Positions 26,846-35,864 are shown, counted from the first letter of the stretch. The stretch is DNA of 64,000 nucleotides from Trueperella abortisuis (GCF_030811095.1 NZ_JAUSQL010000001.1:310001-374000); one strand, 5' to 3'. Program-made: numbers and translations. The notes: generated by a model from the letters alone, not told the origin.

Positions 26846-26895
26846 TGAAGTGTCCCAGGTTTTGTTCCGTTTGAGTAGATGGGAAAATCTGGAAC

Positions 26896-27207
26896 ATGCC
26901 GAGGAAATTTGACCAGGATGCGAAGGAGCGCGTTGTCCGTCTCGTAGAAGACCGCATTCTGGCGGAGAGTATATCCACGTAGGAAGCGTGCAAGATTGTG
27001 GCACCTAAACTGGGCGTCTCGTGGCACACAGCCCGCCAATGGACGCAGGCAGCTCGCCGCGAAGGACGAGTTCTCGGACGCCTGCCTGAAGACCTGGCTG
27101 CTGAAAATGTCAGGCTACGCCGCGAAGTTCAGCAGCTACGTGAGATAAACGAATTGTTGAAGACCGCATCGGCTTTTTTCGCCTCCGAACTCGACCCCCA
27201 ATGTTAA
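26896..27207 (+). pseudogene. IS3-family OrfA, broken by TAG
   Basis: The frame starts MPRKFDQDAKERVVRLVEDR, the usual HTH start of OrfA, and meets an in-frame TAG at 26980-26982, 28 codons in. It then reads on through APKLGVSWHTARQWTQAARR and the leucine-zipper part (ENVRLRREVQQLREINELLK) to TAA 27207. Without the amber codon it would be a normal 103-residue OrfA. Confidence 0.8.
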
Positions 27208-27210
27208 GAA

Positions 27211-28132
27211 ATGATCCGATTCATCGATAAACAGCGGGATCGTTTCACAGCCCGAGTTCATCTGCCAGACGTTAAGGAATGATCGTGAGGGAGGATTTAT
27301 CACCTCGCGCGGGTAGCGCCAACACAAAGCACGTGGCGTGAGCGCTCGCCGCCTTCGCGATGCGGCCCTCGTAGAACGTCTTCGCGAGGTTCACGCTGGC
27401 AATGACGGCGTCTACGGTGTGCGGAAAATGTGGCACGCGCTTGGAGGTGAAGGTATTGATATTGGTCGCGAACAAACTGCCCGGTTGATGGGTCTGGCAG
27501 GCCTGTGCGGAAAGGGAAAGGTGGTGCACCCATCACCACCCGTAAGCCTACGGGCCCGGATGGGCGACCTGTCCTCGTTAACCGTGAATTTAAGGCCTTT
27601 GGACCCAACCGTCTATGGGTCCGCTGACATTACCTACGTCCGCACGCGAGGCGGCTTCGTGTATGCAGCGTTCGTCACTGACGTGTACTTTCGTCGGATC
27701 GTCGGGTGGGCGTTGTCCGATTCGATGCGTACCGAGGCGTTGCCGCTGCAGGCGTTGAATCAAGCCATTGTGTGTGCCAAAGACACAGCGGGCCTTGTTC
27801 ACCATGCAGATCACGGATCGCAATACCTCAGCATTGTCTACAACCAGCGTCTAGCCGAGCACGGACTCACGGCCTGTACTGGGACGGTCGGTGATTCCTA
27901 CGACAATGCCTTAGCCGAAAATGTCAACGGTTCCTACAAAAATGAACTCATTCATACCCGCACTTGGAACAATGTGGTCGACGTAGAAATCGCGACCTTC
28001 GAGTGGGTCACGTGGTGGAACGAATCAAGGCTTCACCAAAGTCTCGACTACCGTACACCGGCAGAAGTAGAAGAAGAGTTTTGGACTGGTAACCCAAATC
28101 ACGAGAGAATGGAAACCAAGGCAAACGCCTAG
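27211..28132 (+). pseudogene. IS3-family OrfB transposase, frameshifted
   Basis: The expected ATG at 27211 opens IRFIDKQRDRFTA but the frame shifts near 27255. In the corrected frame a TAG (27314-27316) replaces the Tyr of the common TSRGY motif. Two further compensating shifts near 27515 and 27618 garble about 35 residues between GLCGKGK and ADITYVRTRGGF. The DDE core (ADITYVRTRGGFVYAAFVTD, HHADHGSQYLS, YDNALAENVNGSYKNELI) is otherwise intact to the stop at 28132. A long open frame remains from 27338, but it lacks the proper N-terminus. Confidence 0.85.
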
Positions 28133-28233
28133 GAACAAAACCCGGGGCACTTCAACCGTCAACAACTAGCGAGCAAGCCCACTCAACATAATGTAGTTGC
28201 ACCACTGGCCAGAAAATGATTTTTTAATGGCTA

Positions 28234-28977
28234 TTATTGGGTTTTATCTTCATTTATCCGGTGTTCGGGGTGCGCGTCCCAGGTGTCTTTAACTTCTTCA
28301 AGATGCTCACGCATTGCCTCTGCTGCGGCAGGGCCATTCCCCGAAATAATCATATCCGCTACCTTCCGATGCGCTTTTGCTACAGTCTGGATCCTCTCTG
28401 GGGCCATGCTGAAGGTAGCAACTCGAGTTTCTGTTAGCGCTTCTTGCAAAACCTGAAACAGCATTACAAAAAATTGATTTTTGGTTAATTCTGCTATTCG
28501 AAGATGAAAAATAATGTCATTCTTCGAGGCCTCAACGATATCTTCTGGGTCAAGCTCAGCCAGCTCATCACATAACTCGATTAACCCATGAGCATCATCG
28601 CCGGCGACTTCTGCACAACGCGCAGCAGCCGCCGACTCTAATGCCACTCTTACCTCATGCAAATCTGCATATTTCAGTCGGGTTCCTCGCCGCATAAATA
28701 TTCGAAGAGCGTCTGAGATGTCATTAACACTCACTTGAGCTACCACAAACCCTTTTCCCGGGACAGACTCTAGAATTCCTTTGCCCACAAGAGTGCGCGT
28801 AGCTTCACGCACCACCGTCCTAGAAACACCACACGTCTCACAAAGTTCTCGCTCAGAAGGTAGCAGATCGCCGGGCATCATGCTGCCATTCACGATAAGA
28901 TTCTGCAGATACTCTACGAGCTGTTCACTAAGAGTCGGTTGCCGTTTAAGCTTCTTAGGCATGTTGGTAACTGGCAT
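28234..28977 (-). CDS. FadR-type GntR regulator of the tetronate island
   Basis: 247 residues; alternative starts at internal Met codons. Winged HTH (GDLLPSERELCETCGVSRTV, VREATRTLVGKGILESVPGK) and an FCD domain (LHEVRVALESAAAARCAEVA, then EASKNDIIFHLRIAELTKN and AHRKVADMIIS, which supply metal ligands). Last gene of the minus-strand operon kdgT-like, dehydrogenase, otnC, regulator. FCD regulators typically bind sugar acids or their keto products and release divergent operators; the GTATAC boxes at 31805-31857 are the likely targets. Confidence 0.88.
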   Translation of the reverse strand: MPVTNMPKKLKRQPTLSEQLVEYLQNLIVNGSMMPGDLLPSERELCETCGVSRTVVREATRTLVGKGILESVPGKGFVVAQVSVNDISDALRIFMRRGTRLKYADLHEVRVALESAAAARCAEVAGDDAHGLIELCDELAELDPEDIVEASKNDIIFHLRIAELTKNQFFVMLFQVLQEALTETRVATFSMAPERIQTVAKAHRKVADMIISGNGPAAAEAMREHLEEVKDTWDAHPEHRINEDKTQ

Positions 28978-28993
28978 ACCAGCAATAATATCA

Positions 28994-29656
28994 CTAACCG
29001 TTAGCAGAACTCATTCGCCAATCATTCTCAAGCCAAGGACGTTTGCTTTGCCGCGCAAGATACTCGGCCTCATTTTGCGTTAAAAAGCGACATTCTTTTC
29101 CTTCCAGCAACAATCGCAACCTGGCAGAATTCTCAATTTCGATACATCGTTCCACCGCTAACTGAACATTAGCGGCAGAAACAATTTGTCCATGATTCTG
29201 CAGCAGCACGCAATCACAATTTGTCGTTAACTCACGAATTTCTTGCGCCAAATCGCTAGACCCAGGAGGCTGATAAGAAATCATCGGCATATTCCCAACT
29301 TTCATCACAAAATAAGGAGAAAGCGGCGGGAATGCACATTCAGACCGCCATGCAGGTAAGCAGGATGCTGCGGCGGCTTCCGGAGAATGTAGATGAATAA
29401 CGACTTGCGCGTCAGGATTCTTTCGATACATTTCAAGGTGCAACATGGCCTCTTTAGTGGGACGCCCTTCTGCCCAGATACCATCACGAAATGGTATGAA
29501 ATCAGCAGGTACTATCGAAGAAAACGATGTTCCCGAGGCAGAAACCCACATTGTGTCATCAACGCGTGCCGATAAGTTACCAGTTGTTCCTGGAGAAAGG
29601 CCAAGATCTGAAAGTTGACGAGCTGCGCGAACAAGACTTTCTAACATCTTTATCAT
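28994..29656 (-). CDS. otnC: Class II aldolase, 3-oxo-tetronate 4-phosphate decarboxylase (OtnC-like)
   Basis: 220 residues (ATG 29647 is a second possible start). A zinc-dependent class II aldolase/adducin fold: LGLSPGTTGNLSAR, SASGTSFSSI, the acidic residue in RPTKEAMLHLEMYR, HLHSPEA with the first two zinc His and LLQNHGQI with the third. In the tetronate pathway OtnC decarboxylates 3-oxo-tetronate 4-phosphate to dihydroxyacetone phosphate. Assignment rests on the fold plus the neighbouring OtnK-family kinase; fuculose- or ribulose-phosphate aldolase relatives share the fold. Six bases separate it from the dehydrogenase gene. Confidence 0.85.
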   Translation of the reverse strand: MIKMLESLVRAARQLSDLGLSPGTTGNLSARVDDTMWVSASGTSFSSIVPADFIPFRDGIWAEGRPTKEAMLHLEMYRKNPDAQVVIHLHSPEAAAASCLPAWRSECAFPPLSPYFVMKVGNMPMISYQPPGSSDLAQEIRELTTNCDCVLLQNHGQIVSAANVQLAVERCIEIENSARLRLLLEGKECRFLTQNEAEYLARQSKRPWLENDWRMSSANG

Positions 29657-29662
29657 TTCTTT

Positions 29663-30655
29663 CTAGGGTTTCATCAGCAGCTTGAGCGTATTCCCCGGCC
29701 CATGTTTACCCATTTCGGTAATTTTCTTAGCGGCAGTTTCAAGATCAACTATTTTACTAACTAAAATTTCAGGTATATTCGGGTATCTCGATAGTAAATC
29801 AAGTGCGGTCTTGAAATCTTCCTTTGTGTACATTGCAGTTCCCAATAACGCTTGTTCACGGACTTGCAATTCACCTACATGCAATTCCACCGGGTTTTTA
29901 AATACCGCAACCTGCACAATTGCTCCGCCGGGTGCAAGATGAGCCATGGCAACTTCAATTAAGGCCGGCACACCAGCGGCAATGAAAATTGCATCGTATT
30001 TGAATTCTGCCAGATCTTCCGGAATTACTACCCGATTCGCGCCAAGGCTAATTAATTTCTCTGCCAAAAATTCTCGCGGTTCACTTACCGTCACGTCGGC
30101 ACCCTTATCTGATAAGACGCGGGTTATCAACGATCCGATGGTTCCCCCTCCCAACACAAGAGTTCGATTGAATCTTCTGGCGCCCAGTTGACGTACTGCA
30201 TGCGCCGCCACAGCAATCGGTTCAGCTAATGCCAAATATTCGTCGCCGACGTTAGCTGGTGCCGGAATGCAACAATAGGCAGGCACCTCCACGAATTCAG
30301 CAAAGCAGCCATCCCATTGCGCTACCCCAAGCATTGTTTTAGTGGCGCACAGGTGATAGTCCCCTCTTGCACAGTAATCGCAGGAACCACATGGGCGTTG
30401 CGGATCTATCACAACTCTGTCTGCGACGCTTATGTGCTCAATATCGGCACCGACTGCTTCAATCACACCACCACCTTCATGTCCAGAAATCAAAGGTGGC
30501 ACTCGAAACAGATGGGTGCCGGTAAGTGCTGAAATATCAGACCCACAAACTCCAGCTGAGGTAACACGTATAACTACATTCCCCGACGCCGGTTCCGGTT
30601 TTGGAATATCCACTACACTCGCGCACTGCTTCGTATCGAACCTGATAGCTTTCAT
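29663..30655 (-). CDS. Zinc-dependent medium-chain dehydrogenase
   Basis: 330 residues of the MDR (alcohol/sorbitol/threonine dehydrogenase-like) family. Catalytic zinc site CGSD near residue 37 and GHEGGGVIEAVG; structural zinc CGSCDYCARGDYHLC; Rossmann LVLGGGTIGSLITRVL. Good ribosome site (AAGGAGAG). In this operon it is the only oxidoreductase and therefore the likely producer of the 3-oxo acid sugar used by OtnK and OtnC, a step done in described tetronate operons by beta-hydroxyacid-type dehydrogenases. Substrate identity is inference. Confidence 0.82.
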   Translation of the reverse strand: MKAIRFDTKQCASVVDIPKPEPASGNVVIRVTSAGVCGSDISALTGTHLFRVPPLISGHEGGGVIEAVGADIEHISVADRVVIDPQRPCGSCDYCARGDYHLCATKTMLGVAQWDGCFAEFVEVPAYCCIPAPANVGDEYLALAEPIAVAAHAVRQLGARRFNRTLVLGGGTIGSLITRVLSDKGADVTVSEPREFLAEKLISLGANRVVIPEDLAEFKYDAIFIAAGVPALIEVAMAHLAPGGAIVQVAVFKNPVELHVGELQVREQALLGTAMYTKEDFKTALDLLSRYPNIPEILVSKIVDLETAAKKITEMGKHGPGNTLKLLMKP

Positions 30656-30665
30656 TATTCTCTCC

Positions 30666-31727
30666 TTAGTGGTTAGATTTCAGAGCTTTCATTTTCTCGG
30701 CGTGTTCTGCCAATTCTTCTGGTGAACCGTTTAATGCCGGATCGTCATATTCGTGCATTGGATCCACGCCTCGTTTCATTTGCCACTTGTACCAAAGCGC
30801 GGTGACGACCGGGGTAAGCAGAGCTGTCACTATGACAGATCCGGCAACTTGCACAGTTGCAGCATCCACAATCGGGGCCAATGCCGGGTCTGCTGCAGCC
30901 GCGACTGCCGGTGTTGCTACCGCTGCGCCCGCAGTTGAAGACTCTGCGACGGCTGAGATGAGGTTTCGTTGATGTTTTGGCCGCTTGCTTAAAACTTGGA
31001 AGATCCAAAGCAAGCCAACGGCGCAACCGCCAGACAAAAACAAAGTGAAAAAGCCGAGCAGAATACCCGAAAGCCCCGATTCAACGATGTTGCCTAAATT
31101 AATTCCAGCACCAAGTGGAAAAGCGAAGAACGGGATAAGAACACGTTCCCCTCCCCTTAGGAAATCGCGCAATTCATGATCCAAATTACCCAGAATAAAG
31201 CCGATCAGCACTGGAGCTAAAACTGCCAGAAAAGACACGAGCGGAAAACTCGCCATCCCCGCAGCTCCGAGCACTACCAGCGTCAGGAAAGGTCCGTCAT
31301 TAATTGTAATAACTGCTGCGGCGCCGCGATCTGTGACATTTCCGAATTCTTGTGTTAAGGCCGCATAGAGACCCGTATTTGAGTTACTCATCGCTGCGAC
31401 AATCGCCAACGGAGTTAGCCCCATAATTGTGCCGCTTGGCATCAACATGCCCGCGATGAGGCCAACAGTGATTGCTGCCAATAGCTTCCCTATCAGGATC
31501 GCGAAGCCCTTAGTGGCAACCGCGCCGGCAGCTCTAACGGGAAGCTGAGCCCCCATACACAGCAGAAAGGCGCCGATCAAAGCCATTGCGCCTTCTTTAA
31601 ACAAAGCCTGTGCGAACCCTCCCACCATCAAGATCTCCGGGAAGAAAGTATTCGTTAGGACTCCAAGCAGAAGCGGGACGATCATCAAACCTCCCGGAAT
31701 CTTCTGAACAGCTTTAAAAATTCTCAT
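30666..31727 (-). CDS. KdgT-family acid-sugar permease
   Basis: 353 residues, ten or so membrane helices, of the 2-keto-3-deoxygluconate permease family: IPGGLMIVPLLLGVLTNTFF at the start, SNTGLYAALTQEFG and AVITINDGPFLTLVVLGAAG in the middle, AESSTAGAAVATPAVAAAAD late. The charged C-terminal tail (DDPALNGSPEELAEHAEKMK) is cytoplasmic. AGGAG precedes the ATG. First gene of the minus-strand operon, next to the operator cluster; probably a proton symporter for the acid sugar degraded here. The substrate may differ from that of KdgT itself. Confidence 0.88.
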   Translation of the reverse strand: MRIFKAVQKIPGGLMIVPLLLGVLTNTFFPEILMVGGFAQALFKEGAMALIGAFLLCMGAQLPVRAAGAVATKGFAILIGKLLAAITVGLIAGMLMPSGTIMGLTPLAIVAAMSNSNTGLYAALTQEFGNVTDRGAAAVITINDGPFLTLVVLGAAGMASFPLVSFLAVLAPVLIGFILGNLDHELRDFLRGGERVLIPFFAFPLGAGINLGNIVESGLSGILLGFFTLFLSGGCAVGLLWIFQVLSKRPKHQRNLISAVAESSTAGAAVATPAVAAAADPALAPIVDAATVQVAGSVIVTALLTPVVTALWYKWQMKRGVDPMHEYDDPALNGSPEELAEHAEKMKALKSNH

Positions 31728-31804
31728 GATGTGCTCCTAAAGAGTGGCTCGTGCCAGCCAAACGAACCAAAACCAATACGTCGGTGTATTGACCCTCCAT
31801 TGAT

Positions 31805-31857
31805 GTATACTGTATTCATGTACACGTGTGTGTCGTATACAGTATACTACAGTATAC
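31805..31857. promoter_or_regulatory. Four GTATAC boxes, FadR-type operators
   Basis: GTATAC occurs at 31805-31810, 31835-31840, 31842-31847 and 31852-31857 in the 174-base divergent region between the kdgT-like gene and otnK. Each box is itself palindromic (GTA-TAC) and fits the FadR-subfamily GTM/KAC half-site rule; the last three form overlapping pairs. Repression of both directions by the regulator at 28234 is the simplest reading. Confidence 0.6.
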
Positions 31858-31901
31858 GAATTACGTGTCAAGCGATTGTTATCTAACAATTTGGAGGAAC
31901 T

Positions 31902-33185
31902 ATGGGCGTGCGACTAGGGGTAATCGCCGACGATTTCACTGGAGCAACCGACATCGCAGGATTCTTAGTCGATGCAGGAATGAGCACGGTGCAGCTGAAC
32001 GAACCCAGCGCAGAAGAGATTAAGACGATTGCGTCAGATACCGATGCGATCGTTGTTGGGCTTAAAACTCGATCTGCGCCGTCAGCGGAAGCTGCAACTC
32101 GCAGCAGACAAGTCCTGCAAGCATTGAGAAGCTGCGGCACCGAAAAATTCTTCTTCAAGTATTGTTCGACATTCGATAGCACCGAACACGGCAACATTGG
32201 CCCAGTCACCGACGCCCTCTTGGACGAGCTAGGCGAAGAATTCACCATTATTGTGCCTTCGTTACCCGTTAATGGACGCGAGGTTTACCATGGATATTTA
32301 TTTGTTAACGGTGAATTGTTAAGTGAATCAGGTATGCGCAATCACCCAATTAATCCGATGCGAGATTCGAATTTAATGCGTTTAATGAACGCCCAATCTA
32401 ACGGCGTCGCCACAAATATTTCCTACCACACGGTCAGACAGGGCGTAGAAGCGACTAAACAGGCATTAAGCCAAACGGCTGGGCAGGCAAATTATGCAGT
32501 TCTGGACGCTTTAACCGATGCTCATCTAGACATTATTGGCAAGGCAGCGTTATCGCTAAAACTCGTTACCGGAGGCTCGGGATTGGGTGCCGCTTTAGCC
32601 AGAGCTCTCATACAAGAACAAGGAGGTCATTTGGCCGCACCAACAAAATCGTGGAAATACTCTGCCGGCAAAGCCATTATCTTTTCTGGATCCTCCTCAG
32701 ACATGACTAATCGACAGGTCAATACTTACCGCAAGAAAGCCCCTAGCTACGCTCTAAACATAGCTAAAATCATGGAGAACCCGAATAGCTACCAGCAGAT
32801 AGTTCTAACCTGGCTCACCGAAACTCTCGCTTCAAACAAAATAGCTCCACTGATTTTCGCGACCGCTTCCCCAGAAAAAGTACGAGAGTCTCAAGAAAAA
32901 TTCGGCGTCAGCGAAGTATCTAGCGCAATCGAAAATTTCTTCGCCCGGCTTTCCCAAGACGTGCTCAAACTTGGCGTCACAAGGTTCATCGTAGCTGGCG
33001 GAGAAACTTCAGGTGCCGTGGCTCAGGCCTTAGGTGCGCGCGGCTTTTACGTCGGACCACAGATCGATCCCGGAGTGCCGTGGACCAAAACCTTAGACGG
33101 TAAACTCGATCTTGCACTCAAATCAGGCAATTTTGGCGACGAGGATTTCTTCATGCGGGCTCAGTTGATGACTCGTCACGAATAA
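31902..33185 (+). CDS. otnK: OtnK-family (DUF1537) 3-oxo-tetronate 4-kinase
   Basis: 427 residues of the four-carbon acid-sugar kinase family. The N-terminal substrate domain opens with LGVIADDFTGATDIAGFL, the family hallmark, and has KYCSTFDSTEHGNIGP; the C-terminal nucleotide domain has SGSSSDMTNRQV and FIVAGGETSGAVAQALGARG. GGAGG lies just upstream of the ATG. Phosphorylates 3-oxo-tetronate at C4, feeding OtnC. It is transcribed divergently from the rest of the pathway across the GTATAC boxes and ends at a strong terminator. Confidence 0.9.
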   Translation: MGVRLGVIADDFTGATDIAGFLVDAGMSTVQLNEPSAEEIKTIASDTDAIVVGLKTRSAPSAEAATRSRQVLQALRSCGTEKFFFKYCSTFDSTEHGNIGPVTDALLDELGEEFTIIVPSLPVNGREVYHGYLFVNGELLSESGMRNHPINPMRDSNLMRLMNAQSNGVATNISYHTVRQGVEATKQALSQTAGQANYAVLDALTDAHLDIIGKAALSLKLVTGGSGLGAALARALIQEQGGHLAAPTKSWKYSAGKAIIFSGSSSDMTNRQVNTYRKKAPSYALNIAKIMENPNSYQQIVLTWLTETLASNKIAPLIFATASPEKVRESQEKFGVSEVSSAIENFFARLSQDVLKLGVTRFIVAGGETSGAVAQALGARGFYVGPQIDPGVPWTKTLDGKLDLALKSGNFGDEDFFMRAQLMTRHE

Positions 33186-33196
33186 CGGAGTTAAGT

Positions 33197-33239
33197 AAAA
33201 GGGGAATTGGTGATTCATGCCGACACCAATTCCCCTTTT
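33197..33239 (+). terminator. Strong terminator after otnK
   Basis: Perfect 16-base arms AAAAGGGGAATTGGTG (33197-33212) and complement (33224-33239), 11-base loop, ending in TTTT: a typical intrinsic terminator. Confidence 0.85.
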
Positions 33240-33241
33240 GG

Positions 33242-33372
33242 GGTGGCCTAAGAATTTGGTCCGGTTGGCTTAAGTGTTGACCGTGTTTTCTTGTCTGCAT
33301 TGTTCGACATACTTGCGTGGGCTGAGGTAGCTTAGGGAGGAATGCGGATGGAAGTCATTGTAGCGCCGCGAC
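33242..33372 (-). mobile_element. 3' remnant of a second, different IS3-family element
   Basis: On the minus strand 33270-33372 encodes RYNDFHPHSSLSYLSPRKYV and then EQCRQENTVNT before a TAA, the typical C-terminus of IS3/IS150-type OrfB. Beyond it lies a terminal-repeat-like GGTGGCCTAAGAATTTGGTC (33243 on). The rest was lost where the next element begins at 33374. Confidence 0.7.
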
Positions 33373-33395
33373 CTGAAGTGCCCCAGGTTTTCTTC

Positions 33396-33696
33396 CTAGG
33401 CGTTTACCTTGGTTTCCTGTTCCTCGGTGACAGTGTGCAAGTGCCAGTATTCTGCTTCGACTTGATGGAGTGTGCGGTAGTCCAGGGTCTGATGGAATCT
33501 GGCGTGGTTCCACCAAGTCACCCATTCATAGGCAAATCTCGTTCGGGTAGGTACAAACGTGTAATCAGCTACCCACAACTGGTCAGGACGCTCAGCGGTG
33601 AGGCCCCAATCCACCAAATCTCCTGGCGTGTATTGACGTTCCTTGCGCCGAGTGGTCGTTGGCGCCCTGCCTTTACGTTTTCCCTTCACGCCAAGA
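33396..33696 (-). pseudogene. IS3-family OrfB fragment, internally deleted
   Basis: Reads GVKGKRKGRAPTTTRRKERQ, DQLWVADYTFVPTRTRFAYE, then WVTWWNHARFHQTLDYRTLH. Between ADYTFV and EWVTWW about 100 residues of the DDE core are missing. The N-terminal side is cut by the nested element at 33697 and resumes at 35034. Confidence 0.75.
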
Positions 33697-35033
33697 GGGT
33701 TAATAGACAAAAAATGTGTCTTATCCGGGCGTGTCGTTAGTGTCCTGCCCAGCCTTGGTGGATGGTCAGGCCGTCGTCCCAGGGGGCTTGGGTGTTGATG
33801 GCGTTGTCGATGTAGGCTGGCCCGTCGGGCTCAGGTTCGGGTTTGGGCTTGGTGGTGGCGGGGGTGTTGTTGATGAACGTGGCCAGGGGTTGGGGGTCGA
33901 TGGAGCGGGTGTAGAGGAAGTAGTCCAGGGCGGTCTTCATGTGCTCTTCGGATAGGCCGCGGTGGGCTCGTAGGTAGGTCTTCAGCACGGCGTTCGTCCC
34001 GCCTTCTAAGGAGTTCGTGGTTGAGGCCAGGGGGCTTGTCGCGCCTGTGGTGGGGTCGAGGTAGGTAAAGAGCACCCCGGCCTTGACGTAGCCGTCTAAG
34101 GCTCTGACCAGGCGCCTGGTGGCGTGGTGGGTATACCACCAGGACTTGTTGTTCTGGGCAAAGCGCGGGATCTGTGAGGGGGCGACAGTGGCCTTGTAGG
34201 TGCGTTCGGCCAGCTAGGTGTCGTAGAGGGTGTGGAAGGCTGCGAGGCCTTTTTGCCAGGCGATGGCTTGGTCGGCGGTGGTGATCTTGGTCAGGTCCAA
34301 GGCCAGTTTGTATAGGGCCTTGTGCTGGTCGGTCTTGGGGCGGGTGGTGGTCAGGGTGCGGATGTTGCGCTGGATGTGGACTAGGCACCGTTGCAGGCGG
34401 CTGGTAGGCCAGCAGGCCTTGATCGCGGCCAGGGCCCCGCGGTCCCCGTCGGTGGTGACCACGGCCGGAGCAGGGATACGCGACAGTAAGGCCGTGTAGG
34501 CGGCTTTGGATTCTTTGGCGCATAGCTGGTAGGCGATAACACCGTCAGTGGTAGCCGCCACCAAGACGCACCAGCCGTGAGCGATGTAGGTCCCGTCGAT
34601 GAAGATCTGGTCATGAACCTCTCCGGTGATGTCCCAGATCGGGCGGGTATCCCAACACCAAGCGTGATCGCGATCCCACGTCCGAGTAGAGCCGGTTAGG
34701 CGACGTTTGGGTTCAGTGTCGGTAATGAATTCAACGAATTCGCGGAACTGTTTTTCGCGTTGCTGACGCCGATGAGTGCTGGTGAAGCTGTGGCCACAAG
34801 CCGGGCATCTCCAGCGCTGCCGGCCAGCACTCGTTGAGCCGTTCTTCTTCGTGGCGGTCTGACAAATCGGGCAGCGGCGGGCGTGCGGGTTTGGTCTTCT
34901 CACCCCATGCACGTAACCGGGCAGATGTCAACGAAGCAACCACTTTCAGCGTCTCAACCTTAAGAACCCTGACTTTCTCTTATTACACCAACGAAAAACT
35001 CGATCATAAAACACATTTTTTGTCTATTGACCC
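33697..35033 (-). mobile_element. IS1249-like (IS256-family) element
   Basis: 1337 bp with 23-base inverted ends (GGGTTAATAGACAAAAAATG at 33697; the complement ending at 35033 has one mismatch). Flanks CGCCAAGA-like and CAGCAAGA share 6 of 8 bases, perhaps an aged target duplication. Inserted into the IS3-family copy. Its left end also survives alone at 3467-3585. Confidence 0.8.
33737..34912 (-). pseudogene. IS1249-like transposase with an in-frame TAG
   Basis: Frame from GTG 34912 (or GTG 34903): zinc-ribbon RRCPICQTATKKNGSTSAGR and WRCPACGHSF, then the DDE core (IFIDGTYIAHGWCVLVAAT, VVTTDGDRGALAAIKACWP) and the IS256-type RCLVHIQRNIRTL. After 232 codons TAG (34214-34216) interrupts at FHTLYDT, but the frame continues without shift through ERTYKATVAPSQIPRF and LASTTNSLEGGTNAVLKTYL to TGIHQGWAGH-like end at 33737. 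A single nonsense change therefore inactivates an otherwise full-length, about 390-residue transposase. Confidence 0.85.
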
Positions 35034-35035
35034 CA

Positions 35036-35600
35036 GCAAGACCCATCAAACGCGCGCTTTGCTTCTAACGCGTGGTTTGCTCCCGCCCGATTTCGCTTCC
35101 TTCGCCTTTAAGGCCTACCACATCTTGCGAATCCCATACGCCCCATAATTCTTGGCATGGACTTCCTTGATCAGCTCCACCAGCTGTTCATCACGAACGC
35201 TGCGTTTGGACCGCGAAGGGGACTTAGCATCCCGATAACCCCCACAAGTAACGAGCCCGTCCTGACGGTACTTATTCAACGTCGCACATGAACTCAACCG
35301 AAAAACGATCACGCTGCTGATCAATAAACGCGATCATTTCCCACGCCCCAAGTCGAGTTCCGATGCGAAAAAGCTGACCAAGACCACACCCGCTTTACGA
35401 GCCTGCCCCAGCCAACGCCGAGCCGAATGCCACAACACGCTAAGCTTTGGCGCTATCTCCTTACAAGCCGCTTCAATCGCACACCCATCAGAAGCGATAC
35501 GCTCTTCAGCAGGATGCATCACCCGATCCTTAGTCTCCTGATCAGATTTCTTGGGCATAACCTCATCCTCCAGCCCTACACCTCCGAAGGAAACCCGGGA
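35036..35600 (-). pseudogene. IS3-family OrfA and 5' OrfB fragments
   Basis: The minus strand from 35600 gives an OrfA-like start (MPKKSDQETKDRVMHPAEER), IAPKLSVLWHSARRWLGQAR and then jumps to FFASELDLG, lacking the leucine-zipper part. From 35324 OrfB pieces follow: RDEQLVELIKEVHAKNYGAY, GIRKMW, then, in another frame, EIGREQT and RLMGLAG up to the nested element. Several frameshifts and deletions; non-functional. Confidence 0.7.
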
Positions 35601-35607
35601 CATATCA

Positions 35608-35864
35608 GGAGTGAAACCCGGAACTTGCCGGAACCATATAAGAGGCTACACAAGAGCCAAGGCGCTTCAAAGATGACATACGGGGGATTTGGCCTTCCGG
35701 GAGCACCTGAATACTCCCGTATCGCAACCACTGTGCTACGTGTAGTTCCGCAGTGCCGCACATTCAGCTCACCGCCGCAAAACCGTGGTCGCACTGGCCC
35801 GCGTCGTTAGAGTTGGGTGCGGCTGGCCGGCGTTCCGTCGGTTAGAGACGTCGAGGAGGAAAAG
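35608..35864. other. Stretch between the island and the DoxX gene
   Basis: About 250 bases in which I see no gene or clear element. It should contain the promoter of the DoxX gene; no convincing boxes were found. Confidence 0.3.

Larger units (their letters stand above)
26846..28154 (+). mobile_element. IS3-family element, decayed (left bracket of the island)
   Basis: About 1309 bp. Ends TGAAGTGTCCCAGGTTTTG (26846 on) and, inverted, TGAAGTGCCCCGGGTTTTG (ending 28154) match in 17 of 19 positions. No 3-bp duplication is visible (GAC against ACC). Both transposase frames are damaged, so the element cannot move by itself. Confidence 0.85.
33374..35607 (-). mobile_element. IS3-family element, decayed and interrupted (right bracket of the island)
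   Basis: Same family as 26846-28154 but inverted. Ends: TGAAGTGCCCCAGGTTTTC at 33374 and a degraded GGAAACCCGGGACATATCA ending at 35607. The IS1249-like element (33697-35033) sits inside it at the GLAG motif of OrfB. Internal deletions have removed parts of both OrfA and OrfB. Confidence 0.75.

Noticed and set aside
26846..28154. Target duplication flanking the left IS3-family element
   Set aside because: The flanking triplets differ (GAC and ACC) and no longer direct repeat is convincing; the element is old.
26980..34216. Amber (TAG) recoding, since TAG interrupts three transposase frames
   Set aside because: Many host genes end normally with TAG, and the transposase frames also contain frameshifts and deletions, so decay explains them.
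26591..35860. Second copy of the tRNA-Thr 3' end as an attR site for the island
   Set aside because: No repeat of TTCGAGTCTGACAGGGGGCT was found on the right side, so tRNA-mediated integration of the present island is not supported.
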